A stretch of DNA of 12,107 nt. It comes from an uncultured Eubacteriales bacterium (GTDB taxonomy: Bacteria > Bacillota > Clostridia > Christensenellales > Aristaeellaceae). The DNA lies in contig URJN01000037.1 of the NCBI GenBank assembly GCA_900548125.1, forward strand, positions 1-12,107. Direction: 5' to 3'. Shown in pieces: positions 1-6,082 of the stretch. The position numbers and the translations under genes are program-made. Position 1 is the first letter of the stretch; each line of letters begins with the position of its first letter. The notes under the pieces were generated by a model. The model searched no databases and was not told where the DNA came from. It saw only the letters and a list, made by a program, of their open reading frames with translations.

Positions 1-148
1 GAGTCTGAGGGGATTGGAATCACGCGCCCGCTGTGCGGGATTCAGCGTGATGGAAATCGGAAATCGTAAGAAACGCATCTTGCGTTTCTATACGAGTTTC
101 CCGGACCACTGTCCCTCAGTGGGGTTTGGGGCAAAGCCCCATCGTTCC
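1..148. repeat. Hairpin-array repeat element, right end (left part outside window)
   Basis: No gene is visible here; the stretch is a run of palindromes. ATCACGC (19-25) pairs with GCGTGAT (45-51) and encloses CCCGC-tgt-GCGGG (27-39). AGAAACGCA (69-77) pairs with TGCGTTTCT (81-89) across a TCT loop, and TCGTA/TACGA (64-68 with 91-95) extends that stem past one bulged A. CCACTG (106-111) pairs with CAGTGG (117-122). GGGGC-aaa-GCCCC lies at 128-140. The last module, with its flanks at about 119-148, is the reverse complement of the element edge seen at 1937 and 12031, so the element ends here, facing rsmE, and continues to the left. None of the hairpins has a T-tract, so they do not look like ordinary terminators. 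Function is unknown. Confidence 0.75.
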
Positions 149-158
149 TTTTTACTTT

Positions 159-215
159 CTTATTATAAAATAAGCCGGGGCGTCTTTCAAGCCTTCTTTG
201 CTCAAAAGACGCCCC
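159..215 (-). terminator. Probable terminator after rsmE
   Basis: A perfect 11-bp stem, GGGGCGTCTTT (177-187) with AAAGACGCCCC (205-215), begins six bases beyond the rsmE stop codon. On the minus strand it is followed by an A/T-rich tail, GGCTTATTTTATAATAAG, which contains a 6-bp hairpin of its own (159-164 with 169-174). The U-run is interrupted, so intrinsic termination is likely rather than certain. It would end the prmA-rsmE transcript. Confidence 0.55.
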
Positions 216-220
216 AAGCG

Positions 221-964
221 TTATTCCATTTCTCCGCGAAGAGCCATCACGATGGTTTGGCTCGCGATGGCGGCTGTTTCTGTTCGCAAAATACGCGAAC
301 CCAGCGTCACCAGCTTTGCTCCGGCTTCCCGAACCAGCCATTCGGCTTCCTCGGGCGCAATGCCGCCCTCAGGACCGATGAGAATACCGACGCTGATGCT
401 CTCCCTGTCCGCAAACGGTGCAAGGCACTGCGCTATGCTTCCGTCGCGCGCATCTTCCCACGGAACAATCAGCACATCCAGCGCATTCAGCTCTTCCTTC
501 ATCGCGGAGAGCTTCCGCGGAAGTTTGACCTCCGGCGCATGCACGCGGGCGCACTGCTTGACGGCTTCCCGCGCAATTTTCTGCCATCGTTCGGTCTTTT
601 TCGCCGCATCCTTGCCTTCCAGCTTGACCACGCATCGGCTCATGGCGACCGGCGCAACCGCCGCCGCTCCGAGTTCCGTGCTTTTCTGAATGATCCACTC
701 CATCTTGTCTGCCTTGGGCAGTCCCTGATAGAGCGTGATGCGCGTCGCCGCTTCCGTATCGCGCAGCTTTTCCGTCACCCGCAGGCGAACCTCGCCGTTC
801 TCCGCCGCATCGATTTGAGCCAGATAGCGGGACGGCGCACAGACCAGCTCTACCTCGTCCCCGACCTCCAGCCTCAGCACGCGCAGGGCATGCCCCGCGT
901 CTTCCGCGTTCAGATAGGCGATGCCGTCCGCGATTCCGCGTTCATCCGCAAAAAAACGGTGCAT
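221..964 (-). CDS. rsmE: 16S rRNA (uracil-1498-N3)-methyltransferase RsmE
   Basis: This 247-residue protein has the usual length for RsmE, the SPOUT-class enzyme that uses S-adenosylmethionine to methylate N3 of U1498 in 16S rRNA of the 30S subunit. An N-terminal RNA-binding (PUA-like) part carries HALRVLRLEVGDEV (residues 26-39). The segment QKSTELGAAAVAP (93-105) starts the methyltransferase domain. The C-terminal knot shows GPEGG (197-201) and LGSRILRTETA (221-231), the family's SAM-binding loops. The ATG at 962-964 follows AAGGAG with an 8-nt spacer. The stop codon of prmA lies in the upstream leader only 12 bases away, so the two genes are cotranscribed and probably coupled. The prmA-rsmE pair is a common partner of dnaJ in Firmicutes. 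Family identity is clear; function is inferred from it. Confidence 0.95.
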   Translation of the reverse strand: MHRFFADERGIADGIAYLNAEDAGHALRVLRLEVGDEVELVCAPSRYLAQIDAAENGEVRLRVTEKLRDTEAATRITLYQGLPKADKMEWIIQKSTELGAAAVAPVAMSRCVVKLEGKDAAKKTERWQKIAREAVKQCARVHAPEVKLPRKLSAMKEELNALDVLIVPWEDARDGSIAQCLAPFADRESISVGILIGPEGGIAPEEAEWLVREAGAKLVTLGSRILRTETAAIASQTIVMALRGEME

Positions 965-976
965 GTTCCTCTCTCC

Positions 977-1921
977 TTACGCCAGCTTCGCCGCCAGGCA
1001 GACCCATTCGCCCTTCGCCAACCGGTTGCAGACGGTGTAACCCGCTGCCGCCAGCGCGCGCTGAACGTCTTCCTCGCGCTCCTTGATGATGCCGGAGCAG
1101 ATGAACGTGCCGCCTTCCAGCAGATGCTTCTTCACCGGACCGCAGAGGTAGCAGATGACGTCCGCAATGATGTTGGCGACGATGACGTCCGCCTTCTCAT
1201 CGCGCTTTTCAAGCAAATCGCCGTGTGCAACGCGGACGATGTTCTCCAGCCCATTCTTCTGCGTGTTCTCCGCTGCAACCTTGACCGCCAGCTCATCCAG
1301 ATCAATCGCCAGCACATCCGCTGCGCCGAGCTTTGCCGCCGCCAGCGCGAGAATACCGCTTCCGCATCCGACGTCGATGGCGCGGCATCCGGGCGTCACA
1401 TACTTTTCGAGCTGCTCCATGCACATGAACGTCGTTTCGTGCGTGCCCGTTCCGAACGCCATGCCGGGGTCAAGCTCAAGGACGAGGTCACCCTCTTTCT
1501 CCTCATATTTCTCCCAGCTGGGCTTGATGACCAGATGCTCGCCCGCACGGAAGGGCTTGTAATACTTCTTCCAGTTCTCCGCCCAATCCTGTTCGCGGAC
1601 ACCCTGCGTATCGAGCTTCAGGCTTCCAATGTCAAAGCCCATATCCATCTTGGCGATATCGGCGAGCTTTTCGCCGACCAAGTGCAGCGTTTCCGCCGCG
1701 CTCGCGTCGCTCTTGAAATAGGCCTTGACCAGCACGTCGTCGCTCATATGCTTGAGCACGTCCTCGTCGATCATATCCCACATGCCGTCGGATTTCTTGC
1801 TGGACGTCACGTCATATTTATCCTCGATTGCCGTTCCGACTGCGCCTGCGTTCATCAGCACTTCGCTGACGATGTCCGCGCCCATGGTCGTGGTATGCAC
1901 CACAGCTTCCAACCAATCCAT
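977..1921 (-). CDS. prmA: Ribosomal protein L11 methyltransferase PrmA
   Basis: The product is 314 residues, normal for PrmA, which trimethylates ribosomal protein L11 using S-adenosylmethionine. The N-terminal part (about residues 1-100) is the L11-recognition domain. The catalytic domain has the PrmA signature DPGMAFGTGTHETT (151-164), the SAM-binding loop DVGCGSGILALAAAKLGA (183-200), the acidic IDLDE turn (206-210) and VANIIADVI (248-256). The start is the ATG at 1919-1921, giving MDWLEAVVHT, preceded by GGAAAGGAA at about 6 nt. The frame stays open upstream to 1999, but that extension would be translated from the repeat element and matches nothing in the family. The gene lies 288 bases downstream of dnaJ with the repeat element between them. 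No convincing promoter of its own was found. Confidence 0.95.
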   Translation of the reverse strand: MDWLEAVVHTTTMGADIVSEVLMNAGAVGTAIEDKYDVTSSKKSDGMWDMIDEDVLKHMSDDVLVKAYFKSDASAAETLHLVGEKLADIAKMDMGFDIGSLKLDTQGVREQDWAENWKKYYKPFRAGEHLVIKPSWEKYEEKEGDLVLELDPGMAFGTGTHETTFMCMEQLEKYVTPGCRAIDVGCGSGILALAAAKLGAADVLAIDLDELAVKVAAENTQKNGLENIVRVAHGDLLEKRDEKADVIVANIIADVICYLCGPVKKHLLEGGTFICSGIIKEREEDVQRALAAAGYTVCNRLAKGEWVCLAAKLA

Positions 1922-1936
1922 CGTATTCCTTTCCGT

Positions 1937-2144
1937 GGGGAAAACGTTGGGGCTTTGCCCCAAACCCCACAAGGGAACAGCGTTCCCTTGACCTTCCACT
2001 ACGCTATCGCGCTGCGATAGCTGATGCCAACTCTATTTAATCCGCGCACTTCCCCATTGATTGCATCGCAATCAATGAAGTGGGAAATCCAAGAACCTCA
2101 GGTTCTTGGTGGGGCTTGGGGCAAAGCCCCAAACGTTCCCCCCC
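1937..2144. repeat. Complete hairpin-array element with inverted conserved edges
   Basis: This fills most of the 288-base gap between prmA and dnaJ. Both ends carry the same roughly 30-base edge in opposite orientation: GGGGC-ttt-GCCCC at 1949-1961 and GGGGC-aaa-GCCCC at 2118-2130, each extended by TT/AA pairs, with CCCCAC on the inner side and ACGTT plus a run of G or C on the outer side. Between them lie four more hairpins: CAAGGGAAC-agc-GTTCCCTTG (1970-1990), GCTATCGC-gct-GCGATAGC (2003-2021), CATTGATTGC-atc-GCAATCAATG (2055-2077, lengthened by CACTT/AAGTG around a 3-nt bulge) and CCAAGAACC-tca-GGTTCTTGG (2089-2109). All loops are 3 nt. No open reading frame of its own is credible. The layout fits a non-autonomous mobile repeat or a structured RNA; which of these is unknown. 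Confidence 0.8.
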
Positions 2145-2160
2145 AACGTCCCCTTTAGAC

Positions 2161-2206
2161 ACAGAAAAGCGAGGGCGCGTAAAATGGCGCGTCCCGCTTT
2201 CCCTGT
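2161..2206 (-). terminator. Imperfect terminator-like hairpin after dnaJ
   Basis: On the minus strand, four bases after the dnaJ stop codon, ACAG, AAAGCG and GGACGCGC pair imperfectly with GCGCCCT, CGCTTT and CTGT, leaving small mismatches and a short A/T loop (TTTTA). The descending arm ends in TTTTCTGTGTCT, a weak U-rich tail. It could terminate or attenuate the dnaJ transcript before prmA. The mismatches and the broken T-run keep confidence low. Confidence 0.4.
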
Positions 2207-2209
2207 GGC

Positions 2210-3385
2210 TTATTTCTTTTCGAATTTTTCCTTGAACCGCTCGGCATTGTCGCGGATGTAGCTCTTGACCTGATCGCCAAAGCTCTTGCGCCGCTCATAC
2301 TCGCGTCCGTTCAAAGAATCCTCAAACTGGCGCAGTAATTCCTTCTGCTTTTCGCCCAAATACTTCGGAACCTCAACATGCACCGTGAAGAACAGGTCGC
2401 CCCGTCCGTTGCCGCGGAACTGCTGAATGCCTTCGTTGCGAATGCGGAAAGACGTGCCTTCCTGCGTGCCTGCCGGAATGCTAAACTTGGTCGTGCCGTT
2501 CAGCGTCGGAACGTCGATTTCACCGCCCAATGCCGCCTGCGTAAAGGATACCGGCACGTCGCAGTAGAGGTCGTAGCGGTCGCGCTTGAAGATCTTGTGC
2601 GGACGCACCGTGCAGGTGATGTACAAATCGCCCGCAGGCCCGCCGTTGCGCCCCGGCTCGCCCTCGCCCGGAATGGTCTTGAAGTTCTGACCATCGTCCA
2701 CGCCCGCCGGCACGTTCAGCGTCACCGTGCGCGTCACGCGCATGAAGCCGCTGCCCGAACACTTGGAGCATTTGTCCTTGATGGTCTTGCCCTTGCCGCC
2801 GCAGGTCGGGCAGGTGCGCATCGTCTGCACCTGACCAAACGGAGAATTCATCGTCACACGCTGCTGACCCGTGCCGCCGCAGGTCGGACAGGTCTGAGGC
2901 TGCGTGCCCGCCTTCGCGCCCGTGCCGTTGCAGCAGTCGCAGACCGCGCTGCGCTGGAATTTGAATTCCTTGCGGCAGCCAAACGCCGCTTCTTCAAAGG
3001 TCAGCGTCAGGTTATACTGCAAATCGCTGCCGCGCTGCGGCGCATTCTGGCTTCTGCCGCGGCTGCTGCCGCCGCCAAAACCGCCGGTGAACATATCAAA
3101 GATATCTTCAAAGCCGCCGAAACCGCTAAAGCCGCTTCCGCCCGCGCCGCCGCCCATCGTCGGATCGTTGAATCCGAACTGATCATAGCGCGCACGCTTC
3201 TGCGGATCGCTCAGCACTTCATAAGCCTCGTTGACTTCCTTAAAACGCGCTTCAGCCTCTTTGTCGTCCGGATGGAGATCCGGATGGCAGGACTTCGCCG
3301 CCTTTCGGTAAGCCTTTTTGATTTCGTCATCCGAAGCGCCCTTGGCTACGCCCAGCACCTCGTAATAGTCTCTTTTATCTGCCAC
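2210..3385 (-). CDS. dnaJ: Chaperone protein DnaJ (Hsp40, type I)
   Basis: This full-length type I Hsp40 of 391 residues delivers unfolded clients to DnaK and stimulates its ATPase. The J domain (residues 1-70) has DYYEVLGV and the catalytic HPD (34-36). A Gly/Phe-rich linker (about 77-115) follows. The zinc domain has all four CxxCxGxG repeats (C149-G156, C166-G173, C192-G199, C206-G213), then come the client-binding beta domains and a charged tail. The start chosen is the GTG at 3383-3385, giving MADKRDYYEVLG; the near-perfect ribosome site AGGCGGTGA (3391-3399) lies 5 nt upstream. A GTG three codons earlier (3392-3394) falls inside that site, so it is less likely. The gene is last in the hrcA-grpE-dnaK-dnaJ operon, 94 bases after dnaK. 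Confidence 0.97.
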   Translation of the reverse strand: MADKRDYYEVLGVAKGASDDEIKKAYRKAAKSCHPDLHPDDKEAEARFKEVNEAYEVLSDPQKRARYDQFGFNDPTMGGGAGGSGFSGFGGFEDIFDMFTGGFGGGSSRGRSQNAPQRGSDLQYNLTLTFEEAAFGCRKEFKFQRSAVCDCCNGTGAKAGTQPQTCPTCGGTGQQRVTMNSPFGQVQTMRTCPTCGGKGKTIKDKCSKCSGSGFMRVTRTVTLNVPAGVDDGQNFKTIPGEGEPGRNGGPAGDLYITCTVRPHKIFKRDRYDLYCDVPVSFTQAALGGEIDVPTLNGTTKFSIPAGTQEGTSFRIRNEGIQQFRGNGRGDLFFTVHVEVPKYLGEKQKELLRQFEDSLNGREYERRKSFGDQVKSYIRDNAERFKEKFEKK

Positions 3386-3390
3386 AGCAG

Positions 3391-3399
3391 TCACCGCCT
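3391..3399 (-). promoter_or_regulatory. Ribosome binding site that decides the dnaJ start
   Basis: On the minus strand this reads AGGCGGTGA, one base from the ideal anti-16S sequence AGGAGGTGA. It ends 5 nt before the GTG at 3383-3385 and overlaps the in-frame GTG at 3392-3394. That favours the downstream start. Confidence 0.6.
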
Positions 3400-3414
3400 A
3401 TCTTCCATAAACCA

Positions 3415-3451
3415 CGCGATGCCGCCGCCACATAGTGACGGCGGCTTCGCG
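3415..3451 (-). promoter_or_regulatory. Long hairpin in the dnaK-dnaJ gap
   Basis: CGCGA (3415-3419), GCCGCCG (3421-3427) and CAC (3429-3431) pair with GTG (3435-3437), CGGCGGC (3439-3445) and TCGCG (3447-3451), giving 15 base pairs with two single mismatches and an ATA loop. It occupies the middle of the 94-base gap and is not followed by a T-run on the minus strand, so it is not a standard terminator. It may protect or process the mRNA, or partly attenuate transcription, and so set the DnaK to DnaJ ratio; that role is inference. Confidence 0.6.
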
Positions 3452-3479
3452 CACCCTTAAGGTTTATCGTCTGGTTTTT

Positions 3480-5306
3480 TTAGTGGACGTCGTAGTCCGC
3501 ATCAGAGGCGCCGTCGGAAGAAGCGTTGTTCGCGCCCGCATTCTGTGCGCCCGCCTGAGCGTTCGGATCGCCGCCCTGCTGCTGGTAGATCTTGCCGAAC
3601 ACCGCGTAGACCTTCTGCGTGAAGGACTCCATCGCGTTCTTAATCTGCTCGGCGTCGTTCGTCTCGCGAACCTTCTTGAACTCGGCAAGCTCGTTTTCAA
3701 CGGTCGCCTTGTCCTCGGCGGTCAGCTTGTCGCCCAGCTCCTTAATCTGCTTGTCAACCTCGAAAATCATGCTGTCCGCACGGTTGAGGGTTTCGACCTC
3801 TTCCTTGTGCTTCTTGTCCTCAGCCGCATACTGCTCGGCTTCCTTAACGCGCTGCTTGATTTCGTCCTCGGTCAGGTTCGTGCTGGAGGTGATGGTCACC
3901 TTCTGCTCGTTGCCCGTGCCCAGATCCTTCGCAGAAACGTTCACGATGCCGTTGCGGTCGATGTTGAAGGTAACCTCAATCTGCGGCACACCGCGCGGAG
4001 CCGGCGCAATGCCGGTCAGCTGGAAGCGGCCGAGGGTCTTGTTGCCCGCCGCCATCTCGCGCTCGCCCTGCAGGACGTGAACCTCAACAGAGGTCTGACC
4101 GTCCGCCGCGGTGGAGAAGATCTGGCTCTTCGTGCAAGGAATGGTAGTGTTGCGGTCAATCAAGCGGGTGAAGACGCCGCCCATCGTTTCAATGCCGAGG
4201 GACAGCGGCGTAACATCCAGCAGCAGAACGTCCTTGACTTCGCCGCCGAGAACGCCGCCCTGAATCGCCGCGCCAATCGCAACGCACTCATCCGGGTTGA
4301 TGTTGCGGTACGGCTCCTTGCCGGTCATCTTGCGGACAGCCTCCTGCACCGCCGGAATACGGGTAGAACCGCCGACCAAGATAACACGGTCGATTTCATT
4401 GGCGGTCAGTCCGGCATCGCGCAGCGCGTTCTGCATCGGCGCAACGGTCGCATCGACCAAGTCGCGGGTCAGCTCGTCGAACTTTGCACGGGTCAGGGTG
4501 ATGTCCAGATGCTTAGGACCGGTCGCGTCCGCCGTGATGAACGGCAGGTTGATGTTGGTGCTCATCACGCCGGAAAGCTCAATCTTCGCCTTCTCAGCCG
4601 CTTCCTTCAAGCGCTGGAGCGCCATACGGTCAGCCTTCAGGTCGATGTTGTTTTCCTTCTTGAATTCCGCCGCGAGGTAATCGATGATGCGCTGGTCGAA
4701 GTCATCGCCGCCCAGATGAGTGTTGCCGTTGGTGGCAAGAACCTCAAAGACGCCGTCGCCAATCTCCAGCAGGCTGACATCGAACGTGCCGCCGCCAAGG
4801 TCGTAAACCAGAATCTTGTGGGAATCATCCTTGTCAAGACCGTAAGCCAGAGCAGCCGCAGTCGGCTCGTTGATGATACGCAGGACTTCAAGACCCGCGA
4901 TACGGCCCGCGTCCTTGGTCGCCTGACGCTGGCTGTCAGAGAAGTACGCCGGAACGGTGATGACCGCCTGCGTCACGGTTTCGCCCAAATAAGCCTCGGC
5001 ATCCGCCTTCAGCTTCATCAGAATCATCGCGCTGATGTCCTGCGGCGTGTAGTCCTTGCCGTCGATGCTGATGCGGCGGTCGGTGCCCATGTCACGCTTG
5101 ATGGAGATGATGGTGCGATCCGGGTTGGTCACAGCCTGACGCTTTGCAACCTGACCGACCAGACGCTCGCCGGTCTTGGTGAACGCGACAACGGACGGCG
5201 TGGTGCGCGCGCCTTCAGCGTTCGGGATAACAACGGGTTCGCCGCCTTCCATAACGGCGACACAGCTATTGGTGGTACCAAGGTCAATACCGATAATCTT
5301 GCTCAT
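3480..5306 (-). CDS. dnaK: Chaperone protein DnaK (Hsp70)
   Basis: This 608-residue Hsp70 is the ATP-driven cytoplasmic chaperone that works with DnaJ and GrpE. The nucleotide-binding domain shows IGIDLGTTNSCVAV (5-18), the linker-side helix INEPTAAALAYG (145-156), phosphate loop YDLGGGTFDVSLLE (168-181) and VGGSTRIPAV (311-320). The interdomain linker DVLLLDVTPLSLG (359-371) leads into the substrate-binding domain and a helical lid. Between NPDRTIISIKR and the following MGTD the insert typical of Gram-negative DnaK is absent, as expected for Firmicutes. The tail is Gly/Ala/Asn/Gln-rich and ends DADYDVH. The ATG at 5304-5306 follows AGGAGG with an 8-nt spacer. It is the third gene of the HrcA-controlled operon. 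Identity is certain; only the unusual C-terminal residues stand out. Confidence 0.98.
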   Translation of the reverse strand: MSKIIGIDLGTTNSCVAVMEGGEPVVIPNAEGARTTPSVVAFTKTGERLVGQVAKRQAVTNPDRTIISIKRDMGTDRRISIDGKDYTPQDISAMILMKLKADAEAYLGETVTQAVITVPAYFSDSQRQATKDAGRIAGLEVLRIINEPTAAALAYGLDKDDSHKILVYDLGGGTFDVSLLEIGDGVFEVLATNGNTHLGGDDFDQRIIDYLAAEFKKENNIDLKADRMALQRLKEAAEKAKIELSGVMSTNINLPFITADATGPKHLDITLTRAKFDELTRDLVDATVAPMQNALRDAGLTANEIDRVILVGGSTRIPAVQEAVRKMTGKEPYRNINPDECVAIGAAIQGGVLGGEVKDVLLLDVTPLSLGIETMGGVFTRLIDRNTTIPCTKSQIFSTAADGQTSVEVHVLQGEREMAAGNKTLGRFQLTGIAPAPRGVPQIEVTFNIDRNGIVNVSAKDLGTGNEQKVTITSSTNLTEDEIKQRVKEAEQYAAEDKKHKEEVETLNRADSMIFEVDKQIKELGDKLTAEDKATVENELAEFKKVRETNDAEQIKNAMESFTQKVYAVFGKIYQQQGGDPNAQAGAQNAGANNASSDGASDADYDVH

Positions 5307-5416
5307 ATATGTATCCTCCTGTTCTCGATTGAGAAAAAAGTTTGGGAAATTGATTTTTATCTATTCCGCATGGCGTCATCCGTCATGCAGCCGGCGTTCT
5401 GCCGGGGGAAACGGGC
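5307..5416 (-). other. grpE-dnaK intergenic leader with small hairpins
   Basis: This 110-base gap carries the dnaK ribosome site. A 5-bp hairpin, TTCTC/GAGAA with a 4-nt loop (5322-5335), sits directly beside it. A GC hairpin, CCGGC/GCCGG with a 5-nt loop (5391-5405), lies just after the grpE stop, and GCATG/CATGC (5368-5372 with 5384-5388) forms a weaker one. The middle is A/T-rich. No internal promoter or CIRCE copy is visible, so dnaK is probably read from the hrcA promoter. Confidence 0.4.
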
Positions 5417-6082
5417 TCAGCCCGCAACCACTTTAACCATCGCGTGACGAATCACGCGCTCACCGAGCTTATAGCCCTTTTGCAAAACCATGCAGACCGT
5501 GCCCGGCTCTCCCTCGTCGGCAGAACCCTGCATCACGGCGTTCATCAGCTCCGCATCGAACGGCTGTCCCTGCGGGTCGATTTCTTCCACGCCCATCTTG
5601 GTGAGCGCATCGCGGGTCTGGCGAAGCACCATCTCCACGCCGCTCTTCAGCGCGTTTCCTTCCTCGCCCGCGGCGGCAAGCGCGCGTTCGAGGTTGTCAA
5701 CTACCGGCAGCAGCTGGCTGATTGCTTCCCTGCGTCCGTCGTCGTAGGCCTCTGCCCGAATGCCCTCCGTGCGGCGGCGGTAGTTGGCGAATTCCGCCTG
5801 CTTGCGCTGCGCCAGATCGAGGTATTCATCGCTCTGCGCCTTTGCCTTTTCAAGCTCTTCCTGCAAAGCTTTGATATCGACCTCGCATGCCTCCTGTTCA
5901 GGCTGCTGGTTTTCCGGCTGTTCAGACTCCTGCGTCTGCTTCGCCTGCTCTTCGCTCGTCATGCTCTTCGCCCTTTCCTTAAAGCCCTCGGCAGCTTCCT
6001 TGAAGCGCGCGCCAATCGTGCGCTCCTTCTGCTCCCTCTGGGTCTTGTTTTTCTTATTTTTCTTGTTTTTCATGGTTTTCAT
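5417..6082 (-). CDS. grpE: Nucleotide exchange factor GrpE
   Basis: GrpE is the dimeric exchange factor that releases ADP from DnaK. The 221-residue product begins with a Lys/Asn-rich stretch and a Gln/Glu-rich low-complexity region (to about residue 68). A long coiled-coil helix follows (about 69-115, with AEFANYRRRT at 97-106), then LLPVVDNLERAL (124-135). The C-terminal beta wing has GVEEIDPQGQPFDAELMNAV (164-183) and VLQKGYKLGERVIRHAMVKV (199-218), the family signature. The start is uncertain: the ATG at 6080-6082 or another at 6071-6073, both with weak ribosome sites. Either lies inside the 3' end of hrcA (overlap of 20-29 bases), so translation is probably coupled to hrcA. The frame stays open further upstream to 6169, but that extension only shadows hrcA. 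Confidence 0.95.
   Translation of the reverse strand: MKTMKNKKNKKNKTQREQKERTIGARFKEAAEGFKERAKSMTSEEQAKQTQESEQPENQQPEQEACEVDIKALQEELEKAKAQSDEYLDLAQRKQAEFANYRRRTEGIRAEAYDDGRREAISQLLPVVDNLERALAAAGEEGNALKSGVEMVLRQTRDALTKMGVEEIDPQGQPFDAELMNAVMQGSADEGEPGTVCMVLQKGYKLGERVIRHAMVKVVAG

Noticed and set aside
1..148. CRISPR array
   Set aside because: The palindromes are not identical repeats and have no regular spacers; no cas gene is present.
1949..1961. Rho-independent terminator
   Set aside because: The GC hairpin has no following T-run on either strand, and identical copies occur in different contexts, so it is better explained as the edge of a repeat element.
1922..1999. N-terminal extension of PrmA by 26 residues
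   Set aside because: The extension would be encoded by the repeat element edge and an adjoining hairpin. The ATG at 1919-1921 has its own ribosome site and gives the normal family N-terminus.
14..2020. Long plus-strand open frame of 668 codons opposite rsmE and prmA
   Set aside because: It is antisense to two well-conserved genes, runs through the repeat element and shows no recognisable domain. Long antisense frames are expected in GC-rich DNA with biased codon use.
3435..5447. Long plus-strand open frame of 670 codons opposite dnaK
   Set aside because: It mirrors the dnaK codon pattern, has no family features and no credible ribosome site. An open frame antisense to dnaK is a known annotation artefact.
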